DNA of 53,850 nt. It comes from Firm-04 sp045628085. Lineage in GTDB: Bacteria > Bacillota > Clostridia > Oscillospirales > Ruminococcaceae. Where the stretch lies: assembly GCA_045628085.1 (NCBI GenBank), contig JAZQOZ010000164.1, positions 1-53,850 on the forward strand, in the 5' to 3' direction. Under the pieces are notes generated by a model. The model made no database searches and was not told where the DNA came from. It worked only from the letters and a program-made list of their open reading frames with translations. How positions within the stretch are numbered: position 1 is the first letter of the stretch; the number at the start of each line of letters is the position of its first letter. Both the position numbers and the translations under genes were made by a program. Positions 24,764 to 33,713 of the stretch are shown one piece after another.

Positions 24764-25117
24764 ATTCAATAAACCCCTTATCATCCGGCTTACCGATGCG
24801 GTGAAATAAAGCATCTGACAGCGCATCGGCGAAATGAGGCCACGCAAACGGGGCGTATTCGGGGCATTTGAATACAGTCGTTTGCATGAACTGTTGCAGG
24901 CTTTGACCCGATGCAGGCATTGCACAAAATGCGCACGCTGACGGGCAGCTCTGCGGCAGATCGTACCTGCCTTTGTAGATAATACGCAGGCGGACGAAAC
25001 TGTCTGGAAAGACAAAAAGCGGAATGTGATACCAGTATATGAAATGCGGGAAGTATCTGCCGCTGTCTGCGTTTCTGAGATTGAAACAGACGACAGAATG
25101 CTGAAAAAAGTTATTAT
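24764..25117 (-). other. About 350-nt leader before the dehydratase gene, possible acyltransferase relic
   Basis: The promoter at 25124-25152 lies about 350 nt before the coding start, an unusually long gap. One minus-strand frame (about 25073-25008) reads FPHFIYWYHIPLFVF, close to the F-H-M-P-L-F-F-F-L-S-G hallmark of acyltransferase_3 membrane proteins. The next frame continues FLSFQTVSSACVLSTKAGT. No open frame supports a complete protein. It may be a decayed gene fragment; the alternative is chance. No riboswitch was recognised. Confidence 0.3.
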
Positions 25118-25123
25118 AAATTG

Positions 25124-25152
25124 AGTATACCATGAATGACGAAGATTGTCAA
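25124..25152 (-). promoter_or_regulatory. Sigma-A-type promoter toward the dehydratase gene
   Basis: On the minus strand TTGACA (25152-25147) and TATACT (25129-25124) are 17 bp apart. Confidence 0.82.
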
Positions 25153-25333
25153 GCGATTTCCCGATTCTCAGGGCATTTTGACGTATTATGCCGAATATTT
25201 TGTATGCGTATCCGGCATAATTATCATATTCATTGACAAAAACTGGTTAAATAATGAGGTTTAAGGTTAAATGATGCCGAGAAATTGTGAGAAAAGGCTA
25301 ATATGTCAGCTGACTGAACAAAAAAGCAAAAGA

Positions 25334-25365
25334 AAAAACCTCTGTTCATTTGAACAGAGGTTTTT
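25334..25365 (-). terminator. Terminator of the tRNA-Thr/tRNA-Tyr transcript
   Basis: Perfect inverted repeat, arms at 25334-25348 and 25351-25365 (core ACCTCTGTTCA), with T-run on the minus strand, directly downstream of tRNA-Tyr. Confidence 0.92.
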
Positions 25366-25367
25366 GA

Positions 25368-25449
25368 TGGGAGAGGATGGATTTGAACCATCGAAGCGTT
25401 ACGCAACAGATTTACAGTCTGCCCCCTTTGGCCACTCGGGAACTCTCCC
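25368..25449 (-). tRNA. tRNA-Tyr (GTA)
   Basis: Type II tRNA of 82 nt including discriminator A. Acceptor arms are GGGAGAG and CTCTCCC, the D-arm follows as TTCCCGAGTGGCC, and the anticodon GTA is at 25415-25413 within CTGTAAATC. A long variable arm and GGTTCAAATCC T-loop are present. CCA is not encoded. It is transcribed with tRNA-Thr, 13 nt upstream. Confidence 0.95.
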
Positions 25450-25462
25450 ATATCAAATTGAA

Positions 25463-25535
25463 AGCTGGTGGACGGACTTGAACCCCCGACCTGCTGATTA
25501 CAAATCAGCTGCTCTACCAACTGAGCTACACCAGC
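25463..25535 (-). tRNA. tRNA-Thr (TGT)
   Basis: A 73-nt tRNA with acceptor arms GCTGGTG and CACCAGC, D-arm TAGCTCAGTTGGTAGAGC, anticodon loop TTTGTAA (anticodon TGT) and T-loop GGTTCAAGTCC. CCA is not encoded. First gene after the promoter at 25572-25600. Confidence 0.95.
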
Positions 25536-25571
25536 ATCGTTTTGTTCATGCTTCCCGTGGTCAGCTTATTT

Positions 25572-25600
25572 ATTATAGCACAGAGAAGCAAGAATGTCAA
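25572..25600 (-). promoter_or_regulatory. Promoter of the tRNA operon
   Basis: On the minus strand TTGACA (25600-25595) and TATAAT (25577-25572) with a 17-bp spacer, and TGTGC before the -10 box. Confidence 0.9.
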
Positions 25601-25670
25601 GCAATTTTTGCAAAAAACTAGAAAATAAGCAATATGCACAATAATAATTCTGAATGCAAGAAAAACTAAT

Positions 25671-25703
25671 AGCGCAGATGCCGGACTATGCCGTATCTGC
25701 GCT
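25671..25703 (-). terminator. Terminator after the membrane protein gene
   Basis: Arms AGCGCAGAT (25671-25679) and ATCTGCGCT (25695-25703). On the minus strand ATTAGTTTTT follows. It lies just past the stop at 25709. Confidence 0.8.
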
Positions 25704-25708
25704 GATAT

Positions 25709-26530
25709 CTATATTGGCGCATCCAATGCATGAAGCTCCAGACCGGAAAATTTCGTCCGCTGATGCGGTGCGCGGTGTCTTCTTGCGATGACACAGCGAA
25801 GCTGTTCGGATGCGAGCAGTACCGGAATCGCGCTGACTGCTGTGAACGGGATGAGCAGAAACGGAAATGTGCGGATCCGGTTCAGAAGAATGCCGCCGGA
25901 CTGACCGCGTGTATCCAGAAAAGCTGACCGGATATTTCGGAACGCCGATTCGTGGGGCGCTTTCAGAAAACAGAAGGGGAGCGCGGCTGATGCGGCAAAG
26001 CAGCGCAGCGGCAGCAGCAGGGCGGCAGCGGCTAGGACACCGAGATGCAGAACGGTCAAAAGCGCAAGCAGGCTGTCCTGTTCCGGCGGTATCATCAGCC
26101 AGATGCATTTGGCGGCTGCACCGAGCAGCAGGGACGGAACTGCTGAAAGCACGAGCAGAAGCTGCATCAGCAGACGCACACCGGCTGCTCTGCTCCAAAG
26201 CCAGAGCGAACGGCTTTGTGCAAGAAATCCGAGGTCATTGTCATCGAGTGTTCCGGCGAGCCTGCCGATCTGCCATGCTGTCTGCATCCGCAGAGGCGCA
26301 CACGCTGCCAAAGCGGTCAGCAGTGTGCCGATCAGATAGATGTCATACAGATTTGGCGGCGCATAGACTGCATCCTGCCGGATCATGCCGTTCCGGCGCA
26401 TTTCTCCCTGTAACCAGATTGATGCGAGCAGACAAAACAGCGCTGTGATGAGCCTTGCGCATCCGATCACGGCGGCACTTCGGCGGTATGGTTTCAGCCG
26501 CCTTGCGGCTTCGTGTATCAGGCGGTTCAT
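25709..26530 (-). CDS. Hypothetical multi-spanning membrane protein
   Basis: A 273-residue protein rich in Ala, Leu and Arg. Probable membrane segments are at about 20-40, 65-85, 118-140, 150-175 and 215-235, and the loops are basic. There is a motif-like stretch FRNIRSAFLDTRGQSGGILL in the second half. I do not recognise a family. The overall plan resembles clostridial DUF975-like or stage-specific membrane proteins only in a general way. Its ATG overlaps the stop of the BofC-like gene by 4 nt, so translation is coupled and the two probably work together. Confidence 0.65.
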   Translation of the reverse strand: MNRLIHEAARRLKPYRRSAAVIGCARLITALFCLLASIWLQGEMRRNGMIRQDAVYAPPNLYDIYLIGTLLTALAACAPLRMQTAWQIGRLAGTLDDNDLGFLAQSRSLWLWSRAAGVRLLMQLLLVLSAVPSLLLGAAAKCIWLMIPPEQDSLLALLTVLHLGVLAAAALLLPLRCFAASAALPFCFLKAPHESAFRNIRSAFLDTRGQSGGILLNRIRTFPFLLIPFTAVSAIPVLLASEQLRCVIARRHRAPHQRTKFSGLELHALDAPI

Positions 26531-26940
26531 GAGATATAGTCCTCGATGATCTCCCGAAGCTCTGCCGCATTTGATACGCGCATACCGTATTCAAGCAGTG
26601 TCCGGTCATAATCCGGCAGCCATTCCGCAGGCAGGGGGTAGACTGCATCCGGTTCGCGGCTGCCCTCTGCAAATACATATAGTGTATCGTCCTGAAGCCG
26701 GACGAGATAAGCAGTATCCGGCAAATGTTCCTGTGCGAAAAGATCCGTTTCTGCGGATGGTGCGGAGTCTGCTTCAGGCAATGCCGGCGCATTGGCAGGA
26801 TATGCTGCCAAAAATGATTCCGGAATTTCCGGTATCGGTTCGATCGTATGATATAAATACGCGGCTGTTCCGGAAAACACGATGACAAGCCCTGCCGTGA
26901 TGCCGGGCAGCAGGATGCGCATAGCTGAGTGCATATTCAA
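26527..26940 (-). CDS. BofC C-terminal-domain-like membrane-anchored protein
   Basis: A 137-residue protein with one N-terminal membrane segment (about residues 8-30, ILLPGITAGLVIVFSGTAAY), a Pro/Glu/Ala linker and a C-terminal domain. The domain reads YLVRLQDDTLYVFAEGS, then YPLPAEWLPDYDRTLLEYGM and SNAAELREIIEDYIS. This strand pair followed by L-P-x-x-D-x-x-L-x-x-G-x-x-x-x-x-x-x-E-L-x-x-x-I-E-D-Y is typical of small clostridial proteins annotated with the BofC C-terminal domain. BofC restrains sporulation protease signalling in Bacillus, but a sporulation role here is not shown. A GGGAGC site precedes the ATG. The promoter is unclear. Confidence 0.6.
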   Translation of the reverse strand: MNMHSAMRILLPGITAGLVIVFSGTAAYLYHTIEPIPEIPESFLAAYPANAPALPEADSAPSAETDLFAQEHLPDTAYLVRLQDDTLYVFAEGSREPDAVYPLPAEWLPDYDRTLLEYGMRVSNAAELREIIEDYIS

Positions 26941-27046
26941 GATTGCTCCCTTCGTAAATTAGATCGTGCTGTATCGTCATTATGCTGTAATTTTTCAAGT
27001 TTTATGCGCCAACAATAAAAAAAGCATTAAATTTTTTTGAAAGTAC

Positions 27047-27075
27047 TTAACAAGAAAAGAATTTTGTGCTATAAT
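27047..27075 (+). promoter_or_regulatory. Promoter upstream of the penicillin-binding protein
   Basis: TTAACA at 27047-27052 and TATAAT at 27070-27075 with a 17-bp spacer and TGTGC before the -10 box. The leader to ATG 27186 is about 104 nt. Confidence 0.8.
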
Positions 27076-27185
27076 ATACTTTGAATTTATATAGCCTTTA
27101 CACGCCTGTTTACAGGCAGAAATCAAACACAGACAGCGGGATCGAAACCGCGGTTTACCGCTGTCCGAAGGGAGAACAGAATACC

Positions 27186-29606
27186 ATGAATGCTTCCAAT
27201 CGTTCCGGCAGTCCGGATACTGCCGACAGAAAGCAGACGAAGAAGAAAGTTCGCCGCAAACCGCTGATCCTGCGCATTATCGGGGGGATCGGTTCGGTTT
27301 TGCTGACAACATTTCTTTCGTTTTTCCTGCTCTTTGCCGTGACGGGTACGATCTGTGCGGTCGCCGCGACAATGTATATTACAAATTATATGGATAAAAC
27401 AACGCCGATCAGTATTCAGGATCTGGAAATTGCCGGCGAAACCAATATCTACGAGATAGATAAAGACGGCAATCCGCAGTCTGTTTATAAGGTCCAGAGC
27501 GAACAGAAACGTATCCCTATAACGCTCGATCAGGTGCCGCAGCATACACGCGACGCTTTTGTATACGCTGAGGACGAGCGCTTCTATGAGCATGAGGGCG
27601 TGGATTTCAAGCGTACCGCAGGTGCTTTTGCGAATACGATCCTGAACTTCTGGGCATCCGATCAGGGCGGTTCGACGATCACACAGCAGCTTGTCAAGAA
27701 TCTGACCGGTGATAATGACAAGAGCCCGCAGCGTAAGCTGCGCGAGATCCACCGTGCGATGCAGCTCGAACAGTCTTATTCCAAGGACTATATCCTTGAA
27801 TCCTATCTGAACTATATCGGTTTCGGCGGCGCAAACAATGGCATCGAAATGGCAGCGAAAACCTATTTCGGCAAGAGCGTCGGGGATCTTTCCATTGCGG
27901 AGAGCGCCTGCCTCGCCGCGATCCCGCAGAGCCCGGAAAAAAATAATCCGTTTGCAAAATACAATGAAAAAGCATTCAATGAAGTCACCGGTACATGGTA
28001 CTATACTGATGTCGAAGTAAATACAGGCCGAGATGTCAACAGAAAACGTATGGAATACATCCTAAAGCAGATGTATAAAAACGGTGCGATCACCTTTGAC
28101 GAATATCAGGGTGCGCTGAATGAGCATCTGGTATTCAGAGATACCGATGAATACCTGATGACACATCCGGATGAACAGAAGGTCATGGATGACGGTTCGA
28201 TCATGCTCGATAATAACGGTGATCAGAAGCCGAATTCATGGGCAGTTGATGAGGCACTCAATGAGTTCGCAGATATTCTGATGGAACAAAATGGTATTTC
28301 CCGTTCCCGAGCTATGACACTTATCAACAAGGGCGGCTATCAGATCTATACCACTGTTGATCAGGAAATGCAGGCATATCTCGAAAACAAATTTTCTACA
28401 ATGGATAATCTGCTCATGGGCATGAGCAATACCGCCGCAACCACATTCTACCGTGATCTGGACGGCGACGGTGAATATACCGATGAGGAAAACCTGACGC
28501 TGCAGGCAGGCTTTACCGCGATCGACTATCAGGGCAGAGTGCTTTGCACCTGCGGCGGTATCGGTGAGAAGGTCGGTTCGCTCGGTACGAGCTTTGCATC
28601 CAATGAACCGCAGCAGCCGGGTTCTGCGATCAAGCCGGTCACAAGCTACGGCTACGCACTCTATCATGACTATATCACATGGGGTACGCACGTTAGAGAC
28701 GTTCCGCCGCTGACAAAAAAGAATGAAAAAACCGGTAAGGAAGATCCGTGGCCGACAAACTATGCCGATGTCAATAATGTCATCAGCTTTTCCGGCAACA
28801 CGATCAACATTTTCTACGCGCTGGAGCGTTCCTACAACACGATCCCTGCACTGCTCGTTAAGACCTACGGCAGACGGAATGTCTTTGATTTTGCAACACA
28901 GACGCTCGGCCTTGATCTTAATGAAGGCTACGACGTTGACTATGCACCGCTTGCCGTCGGCGCGCTTGGCTATGGCATTACCGTTAAGGATCTGGTCAAC
29001 GCATATATGGTTTACGGCAACGGCGGCTATTTCAATGATGCACATATCATCAGCAAGATCTACAATCCGGACGGCACAGTGTTCTTTGACGCAGAGGAAG
29101 GCTATCATCAGGCAATCGACGCAGAAACTTCTTATGTTATGAACAAGCTGCTTCAGAATGTTGTTCAGAACGGTACCGGTACCGCTGCACAGATCTATAC
29201 AGGCGGTGTGCAGGTCCCGATCGCCGGAAAGACCGGTACGACATCTGACTGGTTCGACCTGATGTTCGTCGGTCTGAATCCGCAGTTTGTCAGCGGTGTC
29301 TGGGTAGGCTACAAGGAAAACAAGGAGATCAAGAATCACTGGTCGATCCAGTCTGCAAGAGTCTGGAAGAATATCATCGGTGAATGGATCGTCAACCACT
29401 ACTATGATGAGGACTTCACCAAGCAGTTCCCGACCTGTGACACGGTTATTGCAGCACCGTTCTGTCCGGTGACCGGAAGAATCGCCGGTAACTGCGGACA
29501 CGGACAGGGTTCGATGGGTTATTGGAAATCTACGAACCAGCCGTGGTGTAACGGCTTTGAGCTGCAGCTGGGCTATAATGCACTGGAAGATGAAGAAGAC
29601 GAATAA
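27186..29606 (+). CDS. Class A penicillin-binding protein (glycosyltransferase/transpeptidase)
   Basis: An 806-residue bifunctional murein polymerase. One membrane segment (about residues 40-65) follows a basic cytoplasmic tail. The GT51 domain has AEDERFYEHEGVDFK (catalytic Glu129), GGSTITQQLVKN and KDYILESYLNYIGFGG. The transpeptidase has PGSAIKPV (nucleophile Ser480, Lys483), RSYNT (S-x-N) and AGKTGTT (K-T-G). Length and order fit PBP1a/PonA. I chose ATG at 27186 after AAGGGAG. The stop overlaps the next gene by 17 nt. With lysA further along, the region supplies wall precursors and assembly. Substrate is lipid II on the outer membrane face. Confidence 0.95.
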   Translation: MNASNRSGSPDTADRKQTKKKVRRKPLILRIIGGIGSVLLTTFLSFFLLFAVTGTICAVAATMYITNYMDKTTPISIQDLEIAGETNIYEIDKDGNPQSVYKVQSEQKRIPITLDQVPQHTRDAFVYAEDERFYEHEGVDFKRTAGAFANTILNFWASDQGGSTITQQLVKNLTGDNDKSPQRKLREIHRAMQLEQSYSKDYILESYLNYIGFGGANNGIEMAAKTYFGKSVGDLSIAESACLAAIPQSPEKNNPFAKYNEKAFNEVTGTWYYTDVEVNTGRDVNRKRMEYILKQMYKNGAITFDEYQGALNEHLVFRDTDEYLMTHPDEQKVMDDGSIMLDNNGDQKPNSWAVDEALNEFADILMEQNGISRSRAMTLINKGGYQIYTTVDQEMQAYLENKFSTMDNLLMGMSNTAATTFYRDLDGDGEYTDEENLTLQAGFTAIDYQGRVLCTCGGIGEKVGSLGTSFASNEPQQPGSAIKPVTSYGYALYHDYITWGTHVRDVPPLTKKNEKTGKEDPWPTNYADVNNVISFSGNTINIFYALERSYNTIPALLVKTYGRRNVFDFATQTLGLDLNEGYDVDYAPLAVGALGYGITVKDLVNAYMVYGNGGYFNDAHIISKIYNPDGTVFFDAEEGYHQAIDAETSYVMNKLLQNVVQNGTGTAAQIYTGGVQVPIAGKTGTTSDWFDLMFVGLNPQFVSGVWVGYKENKEIKNHWSIQSARVWKNIIGEWIVNHYYDEDFTKQFPTCDTVIAAPFCPVTGRIAGNCGHGQGSMGYWKSTNQPWCNGFELQLGYNALEDEEDE

Positions 29607-31206
29607 TCCAACAAATGAAAACAGGATATTGAAGAATAAATGGTATCTGTATCTCACCGAGTTCTTTTCCGGTATGTCTGTCATGGCGGCGGAACTCGGT
29701 GCGAGCAGATTGCTTGCGCCGTACTTCAGTTCCTCGCAGATCGTCTGGACAATTATCATCGGGACGATCATGATCGCAATGGCGCTCGGCAACCTCTACG
29801 GCGGACGCTCTGCCGATCGATCACCGGATCCCGATAAGCTTTATGGCAGAATGCTGGTCGCCGCAGTGTGGATCGCCGCGATCCCGTTTCTCGGAAAGCT
29901 GGTGATCCTGCTTGTCTCCGCACTGCTCATCGTTTCTGTCAGCACAAATTTCCTGATCTGGGCGGCATTCCTTTCCTGCATGATCGTATTTGTGTATCCG
30001 CTGTTCCTGCTCGGTACGGTGACACCGTCGCTGGTGAAATATGCAGTCGGCAGTCTGGATGACAGCGGCAGAACGGTCGGAAAGCTCGGCGCGGCAAATA
30101 CGATCGGCAGTATCATCGGCACATTTGTCCCGACCTTCCTTACGATTCCGGCGGTCGGTACGGCAGCGACCTTTGTGATTTTCTCCGGTATTCTTCTGCT
30201 GCTCGGTATCGTCTATTTTCTGTCGGAACGGCGCGGCACAGTAAAAGTGATCGTTTCTGCCGTATTGTTTGCGGCTGCATCAGCGGCGGCGTTTCTGCTC
30301 GGATTTGCGTTCTGGGACAATACGCTGACGCTGGAAGATGAATCGGTCTATAATTATTTGCAGGTGCGTGAGGACGACAAAAGGGTTGTCCTTTCAACCA
30401 ATGTACTGTTTGGCGTGCAGTCGGTGTATGAGAAGAATGATACACTGACCGGAATGTATTATGATTATGCGCTTGCAGCACCGATGATGCTGGATGAACC
30501 GCAGGCTGCACACGATATGCTGATTCTTGGAATGGGCACCGGCACTTATGCGACACAGTGCCGGCGCTATTTTGATTCTATGGATATTGCCGGTGTCGAG
30601 ATCGACGAGAAAATCACTGCATTGGCGCACGAATATTTTGCGCTTGATCCGGATATTCCCGTCACGACCTATGACGGCAGAGCATTTCTTGCCGGAACAG
30701 ACCGTAAATATGATGTAATTATGGTCGATGCCTATCAGGATATCACCATTCCGTTTCAGATGTCTACGCAGGAATTTTTCAAAACGGTGCAGTCGCATCT
30801 GACTGAAAACGGTGTCATGGTCGTCAATATGAATATGACATCGAATCGCACGGACGGCATCAATGCTTATTTGCAGGATACGATCGCCTCTGTATTTGAT
30901 ACGGTGTATACGGTCGATGTGCCGAATTGTACGAATCGGGAACTGTTCGCTTCGCAGAATCCGGATATCGCCGAAAAGCTCGGTCAGAATATCACGGCAG
31001 CAGCGGATTCGGAGCTGATGCAGATGATGCAGCTTGCCTCGATCAAGCTGCAGCCCTGCAGCGGCGGTGATCGGATCCTCACGGACGATAAAGCGCCGGT
31101 CGAACTGCTCGGTATGCGTGCGATCGATGATATGATCCGTTCGGAGCTTGCGTATTATAAGGAGAAATTCCTGACGGAAGGTATTTCCGGTATTATCAGC
31201 GGCTAA
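29590..31206 (+). CDS. Membrane-fused spermidine synthase-like protein
   Basis: A 538-residue protein. The N-terminal half (about residues 12-235) holds seven or so membrane segments with the E-F-x-x-G-x-x-x-M-x-x-E-L-x-x-x-R signature (EFFSGMSVMAAELGASRLL) of membrane-fused spermidine synthases. The C-terminal half is a Rossmann aminopropyltransferase-like domain with ILGMGTGTYATQC, AGVEIDEKITALA, YDGRAFL and MVDAYQDITIPFQMSTQEF. Polyamine synthases need a D-x-x-D/G-G-G core; the divergence here (GMGTG) leaves the true substrate open. ATG at 29590 lacks a good ribosome site and overlaps the PBP gene, so translation is probably coupled. An ATG at 29578 is an alternative. Confidence 0.82.
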   Translation: MKKTNNPTNENRILKNKWYLYLTEFFSGMSVMAAELGASRLLAPYFSSSQIVWTIIIGTIMIAMALGNLYGGRSADRSPDPDKLYGRMLVAAVWIAAIPFLGKLVILLVSALLIVSVSTNFLIWAAFLSCMIVFVYPLFLLGTVTPSLVKYAVGSLDDSGRTVGKLGAANTIGSIIGTFVPTFLTIPAVGTAATFVIFSGILLLLGIVYFLSERRGTVKVIVSAVLFAAASAAAFLLGFAFWDNTLTLEDESVYNYLQVREDDKRVVLSTNVLFGVQSVYEKNDTLTGMYYDYALAAPMMLDEPQAAHDMLILGMGTGTYATQCRRYFDSMDIAGVEIDEKITALAHEYFALDPDIPVTTYDGRAFLAGTDRKYDVIMVDAYQDITIPFQMSTQEFFKTVQSHLTENGVMVVNMNMTSNRTDGINAYLQDTIASVFDTVYTVDVPNCTNRELFASQNPDIAEKLGQNITAAADSELMQMMQLASIKLQPCSGGDRILTDDKAPVELLGMRAIDDMIRSELAYYKEKFLTEGISGIISG

Positions 31207-31240
31207 GATGCGGCGATACTATTATAAAGGATAGAAAACT

Positions 31241-32362
31241 ATGTTTCGTATTAGCTGCCCGTGTCATTTCGGGCTTGAATCGGTTGTAAAATTTGAATTG
31301 GTACGGCTCGGTGTTCCGGAGATCTCCGCCGCCGACGGCAGAGTATCATTCTCCGGCGGCTGGGATGAGATCGCGGCTGCCAATATCGAACTGACGGCGG
31401 CAGAGCGTGTTCTGGTGGAACTCGGCACGTTTTCTGTCAAGGCACAGCGCGGAAAAACGGCATTTGATCCGCTGTTTGAGGGCGTGATGCAGGCACCGCT
31501 TGAAGAATTTATCGGACAGGATGATGCCGTGATCGTTAAGGGCAGTTCGCTCAATTCCGCACTGCACAGTGTTCCGGCTTGTCAGGCGATCGTGAAAAAA
31601 GCGGCAGTCACAAGACTGCAAAAAGCATATCATACGCAGACGCTCCCTGAAACCGGTGCGGCGCATACGCTGCAATTCCAGATCCGGAACGACGTCTGCA
31701 CACTTTATCTTGATACGACCGGCGTGCCGCTTTATAAACGCGGCTGGCGTCAGCAGGCTTTGCTCGCGCCGATCCGTGAAACACTGGCTGCCGGAATCCT
31801 TGATCTTTCTCATGTGCGGAGCGATACACAGCTTTGTGATCCGCTTTGCGGCAGCGGTACGTTTCTGATCGAAGGAGCAAGGCGCGCAATGCGGATCGCA
31901 CCCGGTCTGCACCGAAAATTTGCCTGCGAAACGTGGTCACAGTCGCCGCAGGATGCATTCCGCAGAGCAAGATCTGCCGCGACGGAGAAGATCAATCATG
32001 ATGCTGAATTTCACGGTTATGGTTTCGATATTGATCCGGCGGCTGTGGAATTGACTATGAATAATGCAAAAAAAGCAGGCGTTGCGGACAGAATCACCGT
32101 GAAACAACAGGATATACGCAATTTTCAGGCGGTCAGCGGACAGAATATCGTCTGCAATCCGCCATACGGTGAGCGTATGCTTGATGTGGAACAGGCAAGA
32201 GAGATCTACCGCGTGATGCACGGCGTGATCCCGAAGGATGCTTCGTTCAGCGTCATTACACCGGATACCGAATTTGAAAAATGCTTTGACCGGAAAGCAC
32301 GAAAACGCCGAAAACTTTATAATGGCATGATGCAGTGCCAGCTTTATCAGTATTGGGAATAA
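31241..32362 (+). CDS. THUMP-domain class I rRNA methyltransferase (RlmL/YpsC type)
   Basis: A 373-residue RNA methylase. It begins with a ferredoxin-like/THUMP region (about 1-150, FRISCPCHFGLESVVKFEL) and continues with LYKRGWRQQALLAPIRETLA, the SAM-binding DPLCGSGTFLIEGA, GFDIDPAAVELTMNNAKKAG and the catalytic N-P-P-Y in IVCNPPYGERM. This matches the RlmL N-terminal half / YpsC group that makes N2-methylguanosine in 23S rRNA. It starts 35 nt after the previous stop. The exact target base is inferred from family. Confidence 0.93.
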   Translation: MFRISCPCHFGLESVVKFELVRLGVPEISAADGRVSFSGGWDEIAAANIELTAAERVLVELGTFSVKAQRGKTAFDPLFEGVMQAPLEEFIGQDDAVIVKGSSLNSALHSVPACQAIVKKAAVTRLQKAYHTQTLPETGAAHTLQFQIRNDVCTLYLDTTGVPLYKRGWRQQALLAPIRETLAAGILDLSHVRSDTQLCDPLCGSGTFLIEGARRAMRIAPGLHRKFACETWSQSPQDAFRRARSAATEKINHDAEFHGYGFDIDPAAVELTMNNAKKAGVADRITVKQQDIRNFQAVSGQNIVCNPPYGERMLDVEQAREIYRVMHGVIPKDASFSVITPDTEFEKCFDRKARKRRKLYNGMMQCQLYQYWE

Positions 32363-32410
32363 TCCGACACATCGGATATTTGATATATACATAATGAGAG
32401 GATGATAAAT

Positions 32411-33706
32411 ATGCTTACTCCGAATCTGACAGTATCTTCGGAAGGACATCTCTGTATCGGCGGTGCGGACACTGTGCAGCTTGCAAAGACGCATGGAACG
32501 CCGCTGTATGTCATGGATGAGAATATGATTAGAGAAAACTGCCGCGGCTATGCGCGTGTGATCGCGGAAGATTACGGCGGCAGGGGATTGATCTGTTTTG
32601 CGAGCAAGGCACTGTCCTGCATGGAGATGTACCGCATTGTTGACTCCGAGGGACTTGGTACGGATGTTATTTCCGGCGGCGAACTGTATACGGCACTTCA
32701 AGCCGGAATGCCTGCCGAAAAGATCGTGATGCACGGCAACAGCAAGTCAAATTCTGAACTGCAAATGGCAGTATCCCATAATGTCGGCAGAATTGTCTGC
32801 GATAATCTGCCCGAACTTCAGCGGCTCGACAAGATCGCCGGAGAAGCCGGAAAGACCGTCAATGTTATGCTTCGTATCAAGCCGGGCATTGATGCACATA
32901 CACATGATTTTGTAAAGACAGGTCAGATCGACAGCAAGTTCGGATTTGCGCTTGAAACCGGCGAAGCAATGCAGGCTGTCAAGGCTGCGAGCATCTGCCC
33001 GAATCTGCGGCTTGTCGGTCTGCACTGCCATATCGGTTCACAGATCCTTGATACAGAGCCGTTTGCAGAAGCAGGGCGCGTTATGGTCGGATTTATGGAT
33101 CAGATCAGATCAGAACTCGGCATCACACTGCCGGAACTGAATCTCGGCGGCGGCCCCGGTATCCGCTATACCGAGGAAGATGATCCTAAGCCGTTCGGTG
33201 ATATTGTTCGTGCGATACTTTCCGCAGTCAGGGAGAGATGTGCGGAGCTTGCATATCCGGAGCCTTTTGTATTGTTTGAGCCGGGACGTTCCATTGTCGG
33301 CGGTGCCGGTCTGACACTTTATACCGTCATGGCGAAGAAGGTCATCCCGAATATTCGTACATACGTGCTTGTGGACGGCGGTATGTGCGATAATCCGCGC
33401 TATGCGCTTTATCGTTCGCGCTATGAGGCGCTGATCGCAAATAAGGCGGATCAGCCGTGTGACGAACGAGTCACGATCGGCGGCAAGTGCTGTGAAACCG
33501 GTGATTTCATCGGTGAGGATATGCCGCTTCAGAACGCAGAGGTCGATGATATTCTGGCAGTTCTTGCGACCGGCGCTTATAATTATTCAATGGCATCAAA
33601 CTATAACCGCAATCCGCGTGCGGAGATTGTCATGGTAAAGGACGGCGCGGCAAGAACGGTTGTAAAGCGCGAAACCTACGCCGATATCATCCGGAACGAT
33701 ATCTGA
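32411..33706 (+). CDS. lysA: Diaminopimelate decarboxylase
   Basis: A 431-residue PLP enzyme converting meso-diaminopimelate to L-lysine. It has fold type III motifs: the PLP lysine in CFASKALSCMEM (Lys66), HGNSKSNSELQMA, GLHCHIGSQI, LNLGGGPGIRY (phosphate loop), FEPGRSIVG and the C-terminal GKCCETGDFIGEDM with the substrate-binding Cys-E. I chose ATG at 32411 because GAGAGGAT lies 9 nt upstream; an in-frame ATG at 32402 overlaps that site. It follows the rRNA methylase by 48 nt and precedes the pseudouridine synthase by 7 nt, so these three are probably one unit. Confidence 0.96.
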   Translation: MLTPNLTVSSEGHLCIGGADTVQLAKTHGTPLYVMDENMIRENCRGYARVIAEDYGGRGLICFASKALSCMEMYRIVDSEGLGTDVISGGELYTALQAGMPAEKIVMHGNSKSNSELQMAVSHNVGRIVCDNLPELQRLDKIAGEAGKTVNVMLRIKPGIDAHTHDFVKTGQIDSKFGFALETGEAMQAVKAASICPNLRLVGLHCHIGSQILDTEPFAEAGRVMVGFMDQIRSELGITLPELNLGGGPGIRYTEEDDPKPFGDIVRAILSAVRERCAELAYPEPFVLFEPGRSIVGGAGLTLYTVMAKKVIPNIRTYVLVDGGMCDNPRYALYRSRYEALIANKADQPCDERVTIGGKCCETGDFIGEDMPLQNAEVDDILAVLATGAYNYSMASNYNRNPRAEIVMVKDGAARTVVKRETYADIIRNDI

Positions 33707-33713
33707 TACGCAG

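Noticed and set aside
24764..25015. N-terminal extension of the dehydratase to position 25015
   Set aside because: The added 84 residues are Cys/Arg-rich and lack a ribosome site. The ATG at 24763 has one and starts the membrane domain normally.
28236..29792. Long minus-strand frame opposite the PBP gene
   Set aside because: The PBP frame has every catalytic motif. The antisense frame is compositionally odd and has no ribosome site.
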